Below are positions 63,785 through 64,000 of a stretch of 64,000 nucleotides of DNA, piece by piece. Each line of letters starts with the position of its first letter. Within the stretch, counting starts at the first letter, position 1. Under the pieces are notes generated by a model. The model did not search any database, was not told where the DNA came from, and saw nothing but the letters and a program-made list of their open reading frames with translations. The position numbers and the translations under genes were made by a program. Source of the DNA: Semisulcospira habei (taxonomy: Eukaryota; Mollusca; Gastropoda; Semisulcospiridae); assembly GCA_036245525.1 (NCBI GenBank), contig BTPG01000006.1, forward strand, positions 68,745,786 through 68,809,785, read 5' to 3'.

Positions 63785-64000
63785 CCACCTATGAACTTGA
63801 TCCTTGTTGTCTGTTCTTTGTGCAGACTTTGTGTAGTGTATACGTGTATGACGCAGTAGTTTGTAACATCCCAACCGTGTAGCTTACTGCATCCACAAGC
63901 GTCAATAATAATAATAAAAAAAAAATAGTTAGAACAGCCATAAACATCCTAGCAACAACATCAGATAGCCATAGACTTGAATCTGTATTTTCAGCATGAT
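63785..64000. other. Intron, right window end
   Basis: (AAT)n at 63905-63917 and an A-run; no exon recognised before the edge. Confidence 0.4.

Overview
This 64-kb window looks like nuclear DNA of an invertebrate animal, most likely a marine gastropod or another mollusc. The reasons are a spliced gene with a Frizzled-type cysteine-rich domain, several clades of non-LTR retrotransposon (LINE), tRNA-derived SINEs, very long dinucleotide arrays and no bacterial gene organisation. The species assignment is inference. Only one host gene is convincing: the first coding exon of a secreted Frizzled-related protein (59569-60214, + strand). It ends at a clear splice donor, and the rest of the gene lies beyond the right edge. 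Nearly everything else is repeats.

Layout. 0-2.6 kb: decayed I-group LINE on the minus strand. 2.6-6.6 kb: short palindromic repeats and low-complexity DNA. 6.7-7.5 kb: CR1/L2-like LINE tail. 8.5-17.2 kb: dense palindromic MITEs and SINE pieces. 18.3 kb: a candidate hammerhead ribozyme. 18.8-19.4 kb: reverse transcriptase (RT) remnant. 19.7-21.5 kb: a foldback-like array of 375-bp units in both orientations, bounded by an 11-bp direct repeat. 23.4-25.5 kb: RTE-like LINE broken by a 7-bp duplication. 25.5-29 kb: chained MITEs and a full tRNA-derived SINE. 29.6-30.6 kb: hAT transposase remnant. 31.4-33 kb: a three-level nest (LINE in MITE in SINE). 33-45 kb: more MITEs. 35.3-36.6 kb and 45.8-47.2 kb: two minisatellites (27-bp and 35-bp units), each lying inside a MITE. 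50-56 kb: simple-repeat block, CR1-like LINE and I-group LINE, all minus. 56-64 kb: MITE chains around the secreted Frizzled-related exon and its first intron.

Main theme. At least six palindromic families, called A, B, C, D, K and L here, share a terminus close to TTAACYCNTTC. Nested copies show TTAA being duplicated on insertion. This fits piggyBac-type non-autonomous elements, although no piggyBac transposase is present. Family A has a core ending in GGCGCC. Family B (about 205 bp) carries a hairpin with GCAAGAGGCATAGATCC arms. C is about 80 bp and nearly all palindrome. D carries GTCGGTAGCGGTTTTTGTCG arms. Two copies have swollen internally into minisatellites, and a third shows a short version of the same process. 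Families E, F, G, H, I, J, M, N and O are other short repeats; J has TA-flanked, mariner-like ends. For B, '+' means the hairpin lies near the left end.
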